A stretch of DNA of 64,000 nucleotides, taken from Rhizorhabdus phycosphaerae (GTDB taxonomy: Bacteria > Pseudomonadota > Alphaproteobacteria > Sphingomonadales > Sphingomonadaceae). A model generated the notes under the pieces. The model did not search any database. It was not told the DNA's origin and saw nothing but the letters and a program-made list of their open reading frames with translations. The translations under genes were made by a program, and so were the position numbers. The stretch covers positions 1 through 64,000 of the forward strand of contig NZ_CP049107.1 in the NCBI RefSeq assembly GCF_011044255.1, in the 5' to 3' direction. Position 1 is the stretch's first letter. Every line of letters begins with the position of its first letter. Below, piece by piece: positions 1 to 8,420 of the stretch.

Positions 1-1434
1 GTGTCTGACGGTTTAGGTTTGGGGATGGGCGATGCAGCGTCGGCGAGCGCCGGCGTGGACGTTGCGCTTGCCCAGGCTTGGGAAACGATTCGGTCCGGAT
101 TGCGCCGGAGCATCGGCGTGCGGACCTTCGACGGCTGGCTCAAGCCGCTGACGCTTGGCGATTGCGATCTCGCCGCCGGTGAGCTGAGGCTGGTCGCGCC
201 GAGCGAGTTCATGGCCAATTGGGCGAACACCCATTTCGCCGATCATCTTCTGCACGCATGGCGCGCCCTGCTGCCGCAGATCCGGCAGGTGTCGATCGTT
301 GCCGGAATGGCGGCGGAGCGTCCGGTGCTGTTCTCGGCCGACGCCGCCCCCGCTGGCGATCCGGCGCCCGAGGCGGTGCCTGCCAGTGTGCCCGAGACCG
401 AGCTTCGCTGCGGAACCCCGCTCGAGGCCCGCTACACCTTCGAGAGTTTCGTCGTCGGCAAGGCGAACGAGGTGGCCTATAATGCGGCGCGGACCCTGGC
501 CGAGGGCGGCAAGCTCGCCTTCAATCCGCTGTTCCTTCATGGGGGCACGGGTCTCGGCAAGACCCACCTGATGCACGCCATCGGCCACGACTATCTGGCG
601 CGCCACCCCGGCGCGAAGGTCGTCTACATGTCGGCCGAGAAGTTCATGTTCGAGTTCGTCTCCGCGATGCGGGCGAAGGACACGTTCAGCTTCAAGCAGA
701 AGCTGCGCGCCGCCGACGTTCTCATGATCGACGACGTCCAGTTCATCGCGGGTAAGGAATCGACCCAGGAAGAGTTCTTCCACACGATGAACGAGCTGAT
801 CTCGGCGGGGCGTCGCCTCGTGATCAGCGCCGATCGCAGCCCGCAGGACCTCGACGGGATCGAAAGCCGGATCCTGTCGCGCCTGTCCTGGGGTCTCGTC
901 GCCGACGTGAACCCGGCCGACTTCGAACTGCGGCTCAACATCCTGATGCGCAAGCTGCAGGGCATGCCGCAGGCGCAGGTTCCGCAGGATGTGGTGATGT
1001 TCCTCGCCCGCCGAATCAGCGCCAATGTGCGCGAGCTGGAGGGGGCGCTCAACCGGGTGGTCGCCTATGCGGCTCTGTCGGGCAAGCCGGTCGACATCGA
1101 CTTCACCCAGGCGACTCTCGCCGATATCTTGAGGGCCAACCAGCGCCGCGTGACGATCGACGAGATCCAGCGGAAGGTGTCCGACCATTACCGCATCCGG
1201 CAGGCCGAGATGTCGAGCGCGCGCCGCGCCCGCGAAGTCGCACGTCCGCGCCAGGTCGCCATGTATCTCGCCAAGCAGTTGACCCCGCGGTCGCTGCCCG
1301 AGATCGGCCGCCGCTTCGGCGGACGCGACCACACTACCGTGATCCACGCGGTCAAGCAGATCGAGAAGCTGCGCCAGACCGACGCGGAACTGGACGCCGA
1401 CGTCCGGCTGCTCATTCGCCAGCTCGAAGGCTGA
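1..1434 (+). CDS. dnaA: Chromosomal replication initiator DnaA
   Basis: AAA+ initiator that binds DnaA boxes, forms an ATP filament and opens the origin. The 477-residue product has an N-terminal domain I (about residues 22-95), a variable linker rich in Ala and Pro, an AAA+ core with Walker A GGTGLGKT at 181-188 and Walker B VLMIDD at 240-245, and a C-terminal DNA-binding domain with the DnaA signature GGRDHTTV at 440-447. The start is GTG at the first base of the window, so the promoter and any upstream boxes lie outside it. As is usual in alphaproteobacteria, dnaN and recF do not follow. A DnaA-controlling HdaA-like gene lies at 40036. Identification is secure. Confidence 0.98.
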   Translation: MSDGLGLGMGDAASASAGVDVALAQAWETIRSGLRRSIGVRTFDGWLKPLTLGDCDLAAGELRLVAPSEFMANWANTHFADHLLHAWRALLPQIRQVSIVAGMAAERPVLFSADAAPAGDPAPEAVPASVPETELRCGTPLEARYTFESFVVGKANEVAYNAARTLAEGGKLAFNPLFLHGGTGLGKTHLMHAIGHDYLARHPGAKVVYMSAEKFMFEFVSAMRAKDTFSFKQKLRAADVLMIDDVQFIAGKESTQEEFFHTMNELISAGRRLVISADRSPQDLDGIESRILSRLSWGLVADVNPADFELRLNILMRKLQGMPQAQVPQDVVMFLARRISANVRELEGALNRVVAYAALSGKPVDIDFTQATLADILRANQRRVTIDEIQRKVSDHYRIRQAEMSSARRAREVARPRQVAMYLAKQLTPRSLPEIGRRFGGRDHTTVIHAVKQIEKLRQTDAELDADVRLLIRQLEG

Positions 1435-1452
1435 GGCGCGGCACCGAACAGG

Positions 1453-1478
1453 GGCGGACGGCTTCGGCCGTCTGCCTT
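1453..1478 (+). terminator. Hairpin terminator after dnaA
   Basis: A 10-bp stem (one G-U pair) is closed by a UUCG tetraloop at 1463-1466 and followed by only two T residues. It lies 19 bases after the dnaA stop codon. The stem is strong but the U-tract is weak, so termination may be partial. Confidence 0.6.
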
Positions 1479-1529
1479 CCGGTGCAGGCGGCGGATGACG
1501 GGGCGGCGATATCGTCCTAAAGGGACGGC

Positions 1530-1991
1530 ATGTCGGCCACGCTTTACAATGCGCAGATATTGCGGCTCGCGACCGCCATTCCCCATCAGCAGCGGCTGGA
1601 GCAGCCGCAGGCGACGGTGTCGCGCCGTTCGCCCATCTGCGGCAGCCGCGTAACCGTGGACGTTGCGCTCGACCCTGACGGTCGAGTCGCGGCGCTGGGG
1701 CAGGAAGTTCGTGCTTGCGCGCTCGGCCAGGCTGCGGCGGCGCTTATGGGCGAACATGCGATCGGGCGGAGTCCGGGCGATCTAGCCGAAGCGCGCGACG
1801 CGCTGGCCGCCTTTCTCGCCGGCGAGCGCGACGATCCGGGCGACTGGCCCGGGTTGGAGATATTTCTTCCGGCGCGGCCTCACGCGGCCCGCCATCCCTC
1901 GATTCGCCTCGCGTTCGAGGCGGTCGCCGAGGCTGCCGCTGCCGCACGAGACGCCACCCATTCCGTTACTCAGGAAAGCCAGACGCGATGA
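1530..1991 (+). CDS. IscU/NifU-N-like iron-sulfur scaffold protein
   Basis: A 153-residue protein resembling the IscU/NifU N-terminal scaffold fold, on which Fe-S clusters are assembled before transfer. The motif ICGSR places one ligand-type Cys at 37, and RACALGQA gives a second at 63. The position of the third canonical Cys, near HAARHPSIRLAF (about 119-129), holds no Cys, so this is not a classical three-Cys scaffold. It overlaps the following antiporter gene by an ATGA junction. The tandem cysteine desulfurases and ferredoxin at 56019-58491 could be functional partners, but that is inference. Family assignment is moderately sure. Confidence 0.7.
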   Translation: MSATLYNAQILRLATAIPHQQRLEQPQATVSRRSPICGSRVTVDVALDPDGRVAALGQEVRACALGQAAAALMGEHAIGRSPGDLAEARDALAAFLAGERDDPGDWPGLEIFLPARPHAARHPSIRLAFEAVAEAAAAARDATHSVTQESQTR

Positions 1992-3784
1992 CCGAACCAT
2001 CCCAGGCTTTCCTGATCCGCGACGGCGTCGTCATGCTGGGCGCGGCCATAGGCTCGGTGCTTGTATTCCGACGGCTGGGGCTCGGTGCCACGCTCGGCTA
2101 TCTGGTCGCAGGCGCGGTGATCGGTCCGCAGGGGCTGGGTCTGATTGGCGGGGCAGAGGCCAAGCTCGGCATCGCCGAACTCGGTATCGTCCTGCTGCTG
2201 TTTCTCGTCGGGCTAGAACTTCATCCCAACCGGCTGTGGCGGCTTCGGCGCGACATCTTCGGGCTGGGCCTCGTCCAGGTGGTAACCTGTGGCCTGGCCA
2301 TTGCGGGCGTGATCTTTGCCACGACGGGCTTCTCGCTCGCTGCCTCGCTGGCGCTCGGCCTGCCGCTGGCACTGTCGTCGACCGCGCAGGTGCTGCCGAT
2401 GCTGCAGTCTGCCGGGCGCCTCAACACGCCGGCCGGGGAACGGGCCTTCTCGGTCCTGCTCTTCCAGGACCTGTCGCTGATCCCGCTGATCACGATCATC
2501 GCCACCCTGTCGCGGACGCCGCCGGTGCCCGGTGCGCCGCCGGGATGGCTGCTCGGCCTCTATACGGTTGGTGCGATCGTCGGTCTGGTCCTCGCCGGCC
2601 GCTTCATCCTCAATCCGCTGTTCCGCCTGGTCGGCAATATGGGCGAGCGCGAGCTGTTCGTGGCGGCCGGGCTCTTCACCGTCCTGGCGGCGGCGGCCGT
2701 GATGGAGATGCTCCATCTGTCCACCGCGCTGGGAGCCTTCGTCGCCGGCGTGATGCTCGCCGATTCGCCCTATCGGCATGAACTCGAAGCCGATGTGGAG
2801 CCGTTCCGCACGATCCTGCTGGGTCTCTTCTTTCTCGCCGTCGGGATGTTGCTGGATCTGGGCGTCATCATGGAACGGCCGCTGTTCGTGATCGCCATGG
2901 CCGCTGCAGTCGTCGCCACCAAGACCGTCGTCATGTTCGGCATCGCGCGGATGTTCGGGGTGCCGACACGGCCGGCACTCAGCTTCGGCCTGTTGCTGAG
3001 CCAGGGCGGCGAGTTCGCCTTCGTGCTGTTCGCCCAGGCTTCAGGTGCTTTGCTGATCGCCCCCGAGGCGGCGAGCCTGTTCGGCGCGATCGTGACCCTC
3101 TCGATGGCGACCACGCCCTTCCTGATGATGTTCTCCCGCCGTTTCCTGACACCGCCGCCCAGCCAGGAGGATCGCCCCGGACCCGATGGCTCGATCAGCC
3201 CGGCGGCGATCATCGTCGGCTATGGCCGCTTCGGACAGACGGTCGCGCAGATGCTGCTCGCGGCCGGGGTCAGGGTCAGCCTGATCGACCGGCGGGTCGA
3301 GCAGATCGACGTCGCCCAGAAGTTCGACGTCAAGGTCTTCTATGGCGACGGCACGCGCATCGACCTGCTGCGCAATGCAGGAGCGGCGGACGCGCAGGCG
3401 ATCCTCTTCTGCGTCGACGGCAACGGCCTCGACAAGGCGCAGTTGCAGCCCATTCTCGAAGCCTTTCCCAAGGCCGCTATCCTGGTGCGCGCCTATGATC
3501 GGCTGCACATGATGTCGCTGAGCAAGCTCGATCTGGCCGGCGCGGTTCGCGAACTTTTCGAATCCGCCGTGCTGCTGGGGCGCGAGACGCTAGACCGGCT
3601 GGGGTTCAGTCCGGAGAATATCGAGATGATCGAGACCGAATATCGCCGCCGCGACGGGCTGCGCCTGGAGGCGCAGATCGCCTCGGGCGACGTCACCGTG
3701 AAGCGCGAGATGATGTTCAGTGCTGATCGCAGCCTCGACCTGTCCACCGAGCCCGAAGCGGAGCAGAACCATGGCACGCGCTAG
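1988..3784 (+). CDS. CPA2-family cation/proton antiporter (KefB-like) with TrkA-N domain
   Basis: Inner-membrane monovalent cation:proton antiporter of 598 residues. About a dozen hydrophobic segments span roughly residues 8-385. They are followed by a cytosolic Rossmann RCK/TrkA-N domain that begins near residue 400 with the nucleotide-binding motif GYGRFGQT. Such domains gate K+ efflux in Kef proteins. The ATG at 1988 overlaps the preceding stop and is preferred over the long in-frame upstream extension, which has shadow-type composition. The gene overlaps the next one by 14 bases, suggesting one transcription unit. Ion specificity cannot be read from sequence alone. Confidence 0.88.
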   Translation: MTEPSQAFLIRDGVVMLGAAIGSVLVFRRLGLGATLGYLVAGAVIGPQGLGLIGGAEAKLGIAELGIVLLLFLVGLELHPNRLWRLRRDIFGLGLVQVVTCGLAIAGVIFATTGFSLAASLALGLPLALSSTAQVLPMLQSAGRLNTPAGERAFSVLLFQDLSLIPLITIIATLSRTPPVPGAPPGWLLGLYTVGAIVGLVLAGRFILNPLFRLVGNMGERELFVAAGLFTVLAAAAVMEMLHLSTALGAFVAGVMLADSPYRHELEADVEPFRTILLGLFFLAVGMLLDLGVIMERPLFVIAMAAAVVATKTVVMFGIARMFGVPTRPALSFGLLLSQGGEFAFVLFAQASGALLIAPEAASLFGAIVTLSMATTPFLMMFSRRFLTPPPSQEDRPGPDGSISPAAIIVGYGRFGQTVAQMLLAAGVRVSLIDRRVEQIDVAQKFDVKVFYGDGTRIDLLRNAGAADAQAILFCVDGNGLDKAQLQPILEAFPKAAILVRAYDRLHMMSLSKLDLAGAVRELFESAVLLGRETLDRLGFSPENIEMIETEYRRRDGLRLEAQIASGDVTVKREMMFSADRSLDLSTEPEAEQNHGTR

Positions 3785-4124
3785 AAGCTCGGGCGATGCC
3801 CTGGCGGCGCTGCTCGCTTTGTCGGGCGCGGTCGCGGTGATCGCCGGCGCCTATGGGACACACGGCGCATCGGGCAAGGCAGCCGAATGGCTGTCGACGG
3901 GCTCGCTCTACCAGATCGTCCACGCGGTCGCCGGCCTGGCGATCCTCGCGCGCAGCCGCGGGACGGCCGCGCTGTTCCTGTTGGGAATGACGGTCTTCGC
4001 CGGAACGCTCTATGCAATGGCGTTTGGAGCGCCCCGGTGGCTCGGTGCGATCACGCCGATAGGCGGGCTGTCGCTCATCCTGGGCTGGATGTGGCTCGCT
4101 ATGGGTTATCTCAAAGGCAAGTGA
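3771..4124 (+). CDS. DUF423 small integral membrane protein
   Basis: A 117-residue protein with four predicted membrane segments and the DUF423 pattern: GAYGTHG near residue 27, then a conserved LYQIVHA stretch, and a C-terminal GGLSLILGWMWLA. The family is widespread and its biochemical role is unknown. The ATG at 3771 lies inside the 3' end of the antiporter gene, so translation is probably coupled. A strong bidirectional hairpin follows directly, closing this operon against the convergent flotillin gene. Confidence 0.85.
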   Translation: MARARSSGDALAALLALSGAVAVIAGAYGTHGASGKAAEWLSTGSLYQIVHAVAGLAILARSRGTAALFLLGMTVFAGTLYAMAFGAPRWLGAITPIGGLSLILGWMWLAMGYLKGK

Positions 4125-4126
4125 CG

Positions 4127-4157
4127 AAGGGCGACCAGCGTGCCGGTCGCCCTTTAT
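4127..4157. terminator. Bidirectional intrinsic terminator
   Basis: A perfect 10-bp inverted repeat (4127-4136 with 4145-4154) has an 8-base loop, ends in TTT on the plus strand and AA on the other arm. It lies between the convergent DUF423 and flotillin genes. Confidence 0.75.
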
Positions 4158-4160
4158 CCT

Positions 4161-5864
4161 TCAGTCCCTCTTCGCCTTCGCGCCGTCATCCTTCGCGATG
4201 CCAGCGCTCGATGTCGCGCTGGATACGAGCGTATCGAGGCTCGACCCGTCAAGGCCGAGCTCCTTCATCAGCCCGTCGACCACGGGGGCCTGTGCGCGAT
4301 AACGGAGCGCTGCCGCGACCGCTGACTGGGCGAGGTTTCCATCGCCGCCGGCCGAGCCTTCACCCGCCGACGCGCCTCCGCCGGTCAATCCGTCGACCTG
4401 GACGATCTTGATCGAATCGATTGCTTCCATCGGCTTGGCGGCCTCGCGCACGATGTCGGGCAGGACGCGCAGCAGCTCGAGCTTGGCTTGCAGCGAAATG
4501 TTCTCGGAAGACAGCAGGTTGGCAGCCTCGTTGACCGCGCGCTTGCCTGCGGCCTCGACCTCGAAGCGGACACGCGAAGCCTCCGCACGCAGCTTCTCCG
4601 CTTCAGCCTCGCCCTCGGCGGCGGCGCGCACGGCTGCGGCGCGGTCGGCGGCGGCCTGCTTCTCGGCCTCGGCCTCGACCTTGATGCCCAGCGCCTGGCG
4701 CTCGGCTTCCTTCGCCGCCTGAATCAGCTCGATCCGCTTGGCGCGCTCGGCGATCTCGGTTTCGCGGGCAGTCGCGACCTGTTCCTCGGCGGCGACGGCG
4801 GCCGCCCGCGCCTTGTCGGCTTCGGCTTTAGCCTGACTTTCCTCGCGGCTCTTGTTCTGGACGGCGATCTGCTGCTCCTGCCGTGCGATTTCCAGTGCCT
4901 GCGTCTGGGCGATCTTCGCCTCCTGCACGGCCCGGTCCGCTTCGATCTGGGCGGCATCGGTCAATTGCTTGGCCTCGATCCGTGCCTGCTCGGCCTCGCG
5001 CTGGCGCTCGGACTGCTGGCGGGCGATTTCGGACATCTGCTCGGCGCGGCGCATCTCGATCTCGCGCTCCTGCTCGAGCCGCGCGAATTCATTGTCGCGC
5101 GAGATCAGATAGGACTGGCGCTGCGCCTCGAGATTCTTCGCCTCGATCTGGACGCGCGTGTCCTGCTCGATGTCGTTGCGCGCTTTCTTGCGCAGCTCGA
5201 TCTGTTCGGTCAGCCGGGTGAGACCTTCGGCGTCGAACGCATTGTTCGCGTTGAAATGCTCGATCGAGGTCTGGTCGAGCCCGGTCAGCGAGACCGATTC
5301 GAGCTCGAGACCGTTCATCGCCAGATCGGCTGACGAGACCTGCTGCACCTTCTGGACGAAGTCCGAGCGCTGTTCGTGCAGCTGATTCATCGTCATGCCG
5401 GCCGCGACCGAGCGCAGCGCATCGACGAACTTGCCCTCGACCAGCTCCTTCAGATTTTCCGAGTGCATGGTGCGCATGCCCAGTGTCTGCGCAGCCATGG
5501 CGATCGCCTCGCGATCGGGGCGGACGCGAACATAGAATTCGGCTTTCACGTCGATCCGCAGCCGGTCGAGCGTGATCAGCGCGTCGGCATTCTTGCGCTC
5601 GACGGCAAGACGGACGGTGTTCATGTTGACCGGCATCGTCTCATGGAAGACGGGCAGCACGATCGCGCCGCCGTTCATCACGACCTTTTCCCCGCCAAAG
5701 CCGGTCCGGACGAAGGCGATTTCCTTCGATGCCCGCCGATAGAGCCGCGCCAGTATGAAGCCGAGCACGAGCAGCGTGAGGACGACAACCGCCGGTGCGA
5801 TAAGGTAGATGCTCCGGCCGCCTTCGATCAGGCTGTCGGAGGCGGGTATGGGCAAATTGCTCAT
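4161..5864 (-). CDS. Flotillin / YqiK-like SPFH-domain membrane protein
   Basis: A 567-residue flotillin-like protein that would form oligomeric scaffolds in ordered membrane domains. One membrane helix lies at about residues 19-40, followed by an SPFH/band-7 domain (about 45-230) and a very long Glu/Ala/Arg-rich coiled coil (about 240-480). The C-terminal flotillin tail is Gly/Ser-rich. The ATG at 5864 overlaps the stop of the upstream small membrane gene as ATGA; the much longer in-frame extension is rejected. Pairing of a flotillin with a small NfeD/YqiJ-like protein is a known arrangement (yqiJ-yqiK in E. coli). Cargo and function here are unknown. Confidence 0.88.
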   Translation of the reverse strand: MSNLPIPASDSLIEGGRSIYLIAPAVVVLTLLVLGFILARLYRRASKEIAFVRTGFGGEKVVMNGGAIVLPVFHETMPVNMNTVRLAVERKNADALITLDRLRIDVKAEFYVRVRPDREAIAMAAQTLGMRTMHSENLKELVEGKFVDALRSVAAGMTMNQLHEQRSDFVQKVQQVSSADLAMNGLELESVSLTGLDQTSIEHFNANNAFDAEGLTRLTEQIELRKKARNDIEQDTRVQIEAKNLEAQRQSYLISRDNEFARLEQEREIEMRRAEQMSEIARQQSERQREAEQARIEAKQLTDAAQIEADRAVQEAKIAQTQALEIARQEQQIAVQNKSREESQAKAEADKARAAAVAAEEQVATARETEIAERAKRIELIQAAKEAERQALGIKVEAEAEKQAAADRAAAVRAAAEGEAEAEKLRAEASRVRFEVEAAGKRAVNEAANLLSSENISLQAKLELLRVLPDIVREAAKPMEAIDSIKIVQVDGLTGGGASAGEGSAGGDGNLAQSAVAAALRYRAQAPVVDGLMKELGLDGSSLDTLVSSATSSAGIAKDDGAKAKRD

Positions 5865-6478
5865 CTTTCTATCCACTGTGAGAAGGGAGGAGAGCCGCTG
5901 CTGATCGCGCGGAATATCTGGCCCTCGCGGCGGACGAGGAGGATCTCGTCGCCTTCGGTAAAGCGGGCGTCGGGCATGTCGGGTTCGGCCATCACATAAT
6001 GGTCCTGACCATGGAAATCGCGGACGCGGGTCCGCGCGGGATGGCCTCGGCTGGCGGTGCCGACCACGATATGGCCGTGCAGGCCGACCAGCTGATCCTG
6101 CAGGATCGCCGTCGTCTCGTCGCGCGGCATGATCCGGGCGAAGCCGCGCGCGAACAGTCCGGTCAGGGGCAGGGCAAGGAAAGCGGCGCCTGGCACCGCT
6201 ACCCATCCCGGCAGAAGCGATCCGACCAGGTCGTGGGCGATCTGCTGACCGATCAGGCCGATCAGCCCGAAACAGGCGAGGAACAGCACGATCAGCATCA
6301 GCAGCGGCAAGCGCCCGAAGCCCAGCCAGCCGAGCCAGTTGCCGTCGGCATCGAGATCCAGATCGGATCCGAGGGCGCCGGCGCCGATGCCCGCGACTTC
6401 GACGATACCGACGAGGAGCATGATCGCCAGCGCGATCACGAAGGCCAGATTTTCCCCTGCGGCAAGAAAGCTAAGCAC
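5861..6478 (-). CDS. YqiJ/NfeD-like (DUF1449-type) membrane protein with OB-fold tail
   Basis: A 205-residue protein with hydrophobic segments at about residues 5-35, 55-80 and 90-110 and a soluble C-terminal beta-rich region resembling an OB fold. It is coupled by a 4-base ATGA overlap to the flotillin gene, matching the yqiJ-yqiK pair. The start is GTG at 6478 with GGGGGGA as Shine-Dalgarno. That element lies inside a short hairpin (separate entry), which may control expression of the pair. The role is presumed to be assembly or anchoring of the flotillin scaffold. Confidence 0.75.
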   Translation of the reverse strand: MLSFLAAGENLAFVIALAIMLLVGIVEVAGIGAGALGSDLDLDADGNWLGWLGFGRLPLLMLIVLFLACFGLIGLIGQQIAHDLVGSLLPGWVAVPGAAFLALPLTGLFARGFARIMPRDETTAILQDQLVGLHGHIVVGTASRGHPARTRVRDFHGQDHYVMAEPDMPDARFTEGDEILLVRREGQIFRAISSGSPPFSQWIER

Positions 6479-6482
6479 CGAA

Positions 6483-6500
6483 TCCCCCCGATGTGGGGGA
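6483..6500 (-). promoter_or_regulatory. Hairpin covering the Shine-Dalgarno of the YqiJ-flotillin operon
   Basis: On the minus strand a 6-bp stem (TCCCCC with GGGGGA, 6-base loop) includes the whole GGGGGGA ribosome-binding site, which ends four bases before the GTG start. In mRNA it would mask the site. Whether it acts as a thermosensor-like or protein-controlled element is unknown. Confidence 0.45.
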
Positions 6501-6560
6501 GCCTATCCCAGCGCTCCGTCCTGGCCAACCGACGAAGGGTCGGAAACGGAGGAGACGCGC

Positions 6561-7661
6561 TCAGCCGCGATCGGCGTCGAGGAAGCGCGCGACGGCGGCC
6601 AGATCGACCTGCTTTTCGAGGAAGGTCTCGCCGATGCCGCGCGCGAGCAGGAAGGGGAGGCGGCCGCCCTCCATCTTCTTGTCGTGCAGCATATGCGCGA
6701 CCAGCGCATCGCCGCGCGCATCGACGCCGGCGGTTTCGAGAGTCGTCGGCAGGCCGGCGGCGGCGAGGTGGTCGGTCACGCGGCGCGCGTCGTCCGCACT
6801 GCACAGCCCCTGGGCGGCGGAGAAACGGAAGGCGAGCGCCATGCCCGCCGCGACCGCCTCACCGTGAAGGAGGCGATCGGAAAAGCCGGTTTCCGCTTCG
6901 AGGGCATGACCGAAGGTGTGGCCGAGGTTGAGCAGTGCGCGCCGCCCGCTCGTCTCCCGCTCGTCTTCGCCCACGATGCGCGCCTTGGCCGCGACGCTTT
7001 TGCCGATCGCTTCCAGTCGCGCGCTGGAATCGCCGCCAAGCAGCTGTCGGACATTGGCCTCACACCAGGCGAAGAAGGCGGGATCGTCGATCAGGCCATA
7101 TTTGACCACCTCGGCATAGCCGGCGCGGACTTCGCGGACCGGCAGCGTGTCGAGCGTGGTCGGATCGATCAGGACGTGGACCGGCTGGTAGAAGGCGCCG
7201 ATCAGATTCTTGCCTGCGCGGCTGTTGATCGCGGTCTTGCCGCCGACCGACGAGTCCACTTGCGACAGCAGCGTGGTCGGCACCTGGACGAAGCGGCAGC
7301 CCCGCTTGACGATCGAGGCGGCGAAGCCGACCAGGTCGCCGATCACGCCACCGCCGAGCGCGATCAGCGTGTCGTTCCGCTCGACGCCATAGGCCAGCAT
7401 CGCGTCGGTCAGCTTTTCGAGCATTGCCCAGCTCTTGGTCGATTCCCCCGGCGGAAGAACCTCGATCGCACAGGCGATACCTGCTGCGGTGAGCGAGCTT
7501 TCCAGTCTATAAAGCTGATTAGGAACGATATTTCGATCCGTGACGATGATGAATCGGCCACGCGCGGCATAGGGAGCGAGCAGCTCTCCCGCGCGGTCGA
7601 GCGCGCCATTCTCGATCATGATGTCATAGCTGCGCTCACCGAGCGCCACGCGGATCGTCAT
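6561..7661 (-). CDS. aroB: 3-dehydroquinate synthase
   Basis: Cytosolic NAD+- and metal-dependent enzyme converting DAHP to 3-dehydroquinate, step two of the shikimate pathway. The 366-residue product carries GGGVIGD at 103-109, PTTLLSQVDSSVGGKT at about 128-143, a Lys/Glu-rich RAGYAEVVKYG stretch, and the metal-binding GHTFGHALE and HGEAVAAG motifs. Length and motifs are typical. Its start overlaps the aroK stop as ATGA, so aroK-aroB is one operon, as in many bacteria. Confidence 0.97.
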   Translation of the reverse strand: MTIRVALGERSYDIMIENGALDRAGELLAPYAARGRFIIVTDRNIVPNQLYRLESSLTAAGIACAIEVLPPGESTKSWAMLEKLTDAMLAYGVERNDTLIALGGGVIGDLVGFAASIVKRGCRFVQVPTTLLSQVDSSVGGKTAINSRAGKNLIGAFYQPVHVLIDPTTLDTLPVREVRAGYAEVVKYGLIDDPAFFAWCEANVRQLLGGDSSARLEAIGKSVAAKARIVGEDERETSGRRALLNLGHTFGHALEAETGFSDRLLHGEAVAAGMALAFRFSAAQGLCSADDARRVTDHLAAAGLPTTLETAGVDARGDALVAHMLHDKKMEGGRLPFLLARGIGETFLEKQVDLAAVARFLDADRG

Positions 7662-8221
7662 GCGGACAGGGCTTTCATGATGGCGTCGACCGTGGCGTCG
7701 TGCGGCAGCGGCTGGCTGCGGACATGGACGGGGGCGAGCGCATAGATCGGGTTGCGGATGGCGGCCAGCTCGGTCAACGCCTCGCGCGGGTCACGATTCT
7801 TGAGCAGGGGGCGGGTGCCGTCCCGCCGCGACACGCGCTCGGCCAGCACCTCGATATCCGCGTCCAGCCAGATGGCGAGCGCCTTTTCGAGGATCAGGTT
7901 GCGCGTCTCTTCCTGCATGAACGCGCCGCCGCCGGTGGCGATGATCTTGGGCTTGCCGTCGATCAGCCGCCCGATCACGCGCCGCTCGCCGTCGCGGAAC
8001 TCCTTTTCGCCGAAGCGCGCGAATATTTCGCTGATCGTCAGGCCGGCTGCGCGCTCGATCTCGTGGTCGGCGTCCACGAACGGCAGGTGCAGACGCCCCG
8101 CGAGCCTCTTGCCGATGGTCGACTTGCCCACGCCCATCAAGCCGATCAGGACCAGCGGACGATCGAAACGCGGGGTCGTGGGAGGCAGGCTTTGCGACAT
8201 GTCATCGAGGGCTATACACAT
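7658..8221 (-). CDS. aroK: Shikimate kinase
   Basis: Phosphorylates shikimate with ATP (step five of the pathway). It has the P-loop GLMGVGKST, the FVDADHEIE shikimate/Mg2+ motif, FRDGERRV, the ATGGGAF motif, and an Arg-rich lid segment ending in GTRPLL. Two starts are possible. The ATG at 8221 (187 residues) has GAGGGGG six bases upstream, while the ATG at 8200 (180 residues, beginning MSQSLPP) fits family length slightly better but lacks a clear ribosome site. The gene is divergent from the small membrane gene at 8283 and overlaps aroB by four bases. Confidence 0.93.
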   Translation of the reverse strand: MCIALDDMSQSLPPTTPRFDRPLVLIGLMGVGKSTIGKRLAGRLHLPFVDADHEIERAAGLTISEIFARFGEKEFRDGERRVIGRLIDGKPKIIATGGGAFMQEETRNLILEKALAIWLDADIEVLAERVSRRDGTRPLLKNRDPREALTELAAIRNPIYALAPVHVRSQPLPHDATVDAIMKALSA

Positions 8222-8282
8222 GGGCGCCCCCTCGGGCAAAAGCCCGTCGATTGCAACCTGCCCGTCCACCCAAGGGAATTCC

Positions 8283-8420
8283 ATGTCGCGGTTCAGTTTC
8301 ATTCTTCTTTCGATCGTCCTGGTCATCGTCCTGGCGCTGGTCGGGTTGAGCTTCGTCGACACCGAGCAGCCTCCCGTGACCGTCGAAAAGGCGATGCTGA
8401 ATGAAGCTGCCGCGCAATAA
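8283..8420 (+). CDS. Small single-span membrane protein (45 aa)
   Basis: A 45-residue protein with one hydrophobic helix at residues 4-23 and a short polar tail. AGGGAA six bases upstream of the ATG supports translation. Its 3' end overlaps the next exported-protein gene by 20 bases, so the two are probably co-translated. I do not recognise a named family. The membrane location is visible; the function is unknown. Confidence 0.6.
   Translation: MSRFSFILLSIVLVIVLALVGLSFVDTEQPPVTVEKAMLNEAAAQ

Noticed and set aside
13-1347. Long minus-strand open frame opposite dnaA (and many similar ones opposite core genes)
   Set aside because: It is a shadow of the GC-rich dnaA coding strand: it has no ribosome site and no recognisable domain, and the plus-strand protein is certain.
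1435-1529. Origin of replication or DnaA boxes behind dnaA
   Set aside because: No TTATCCACA-like boxes or AT-rich unwinding element are visible here; only a terminator hairpin. In alphaproteobacteria the origin is usually elsewhere.
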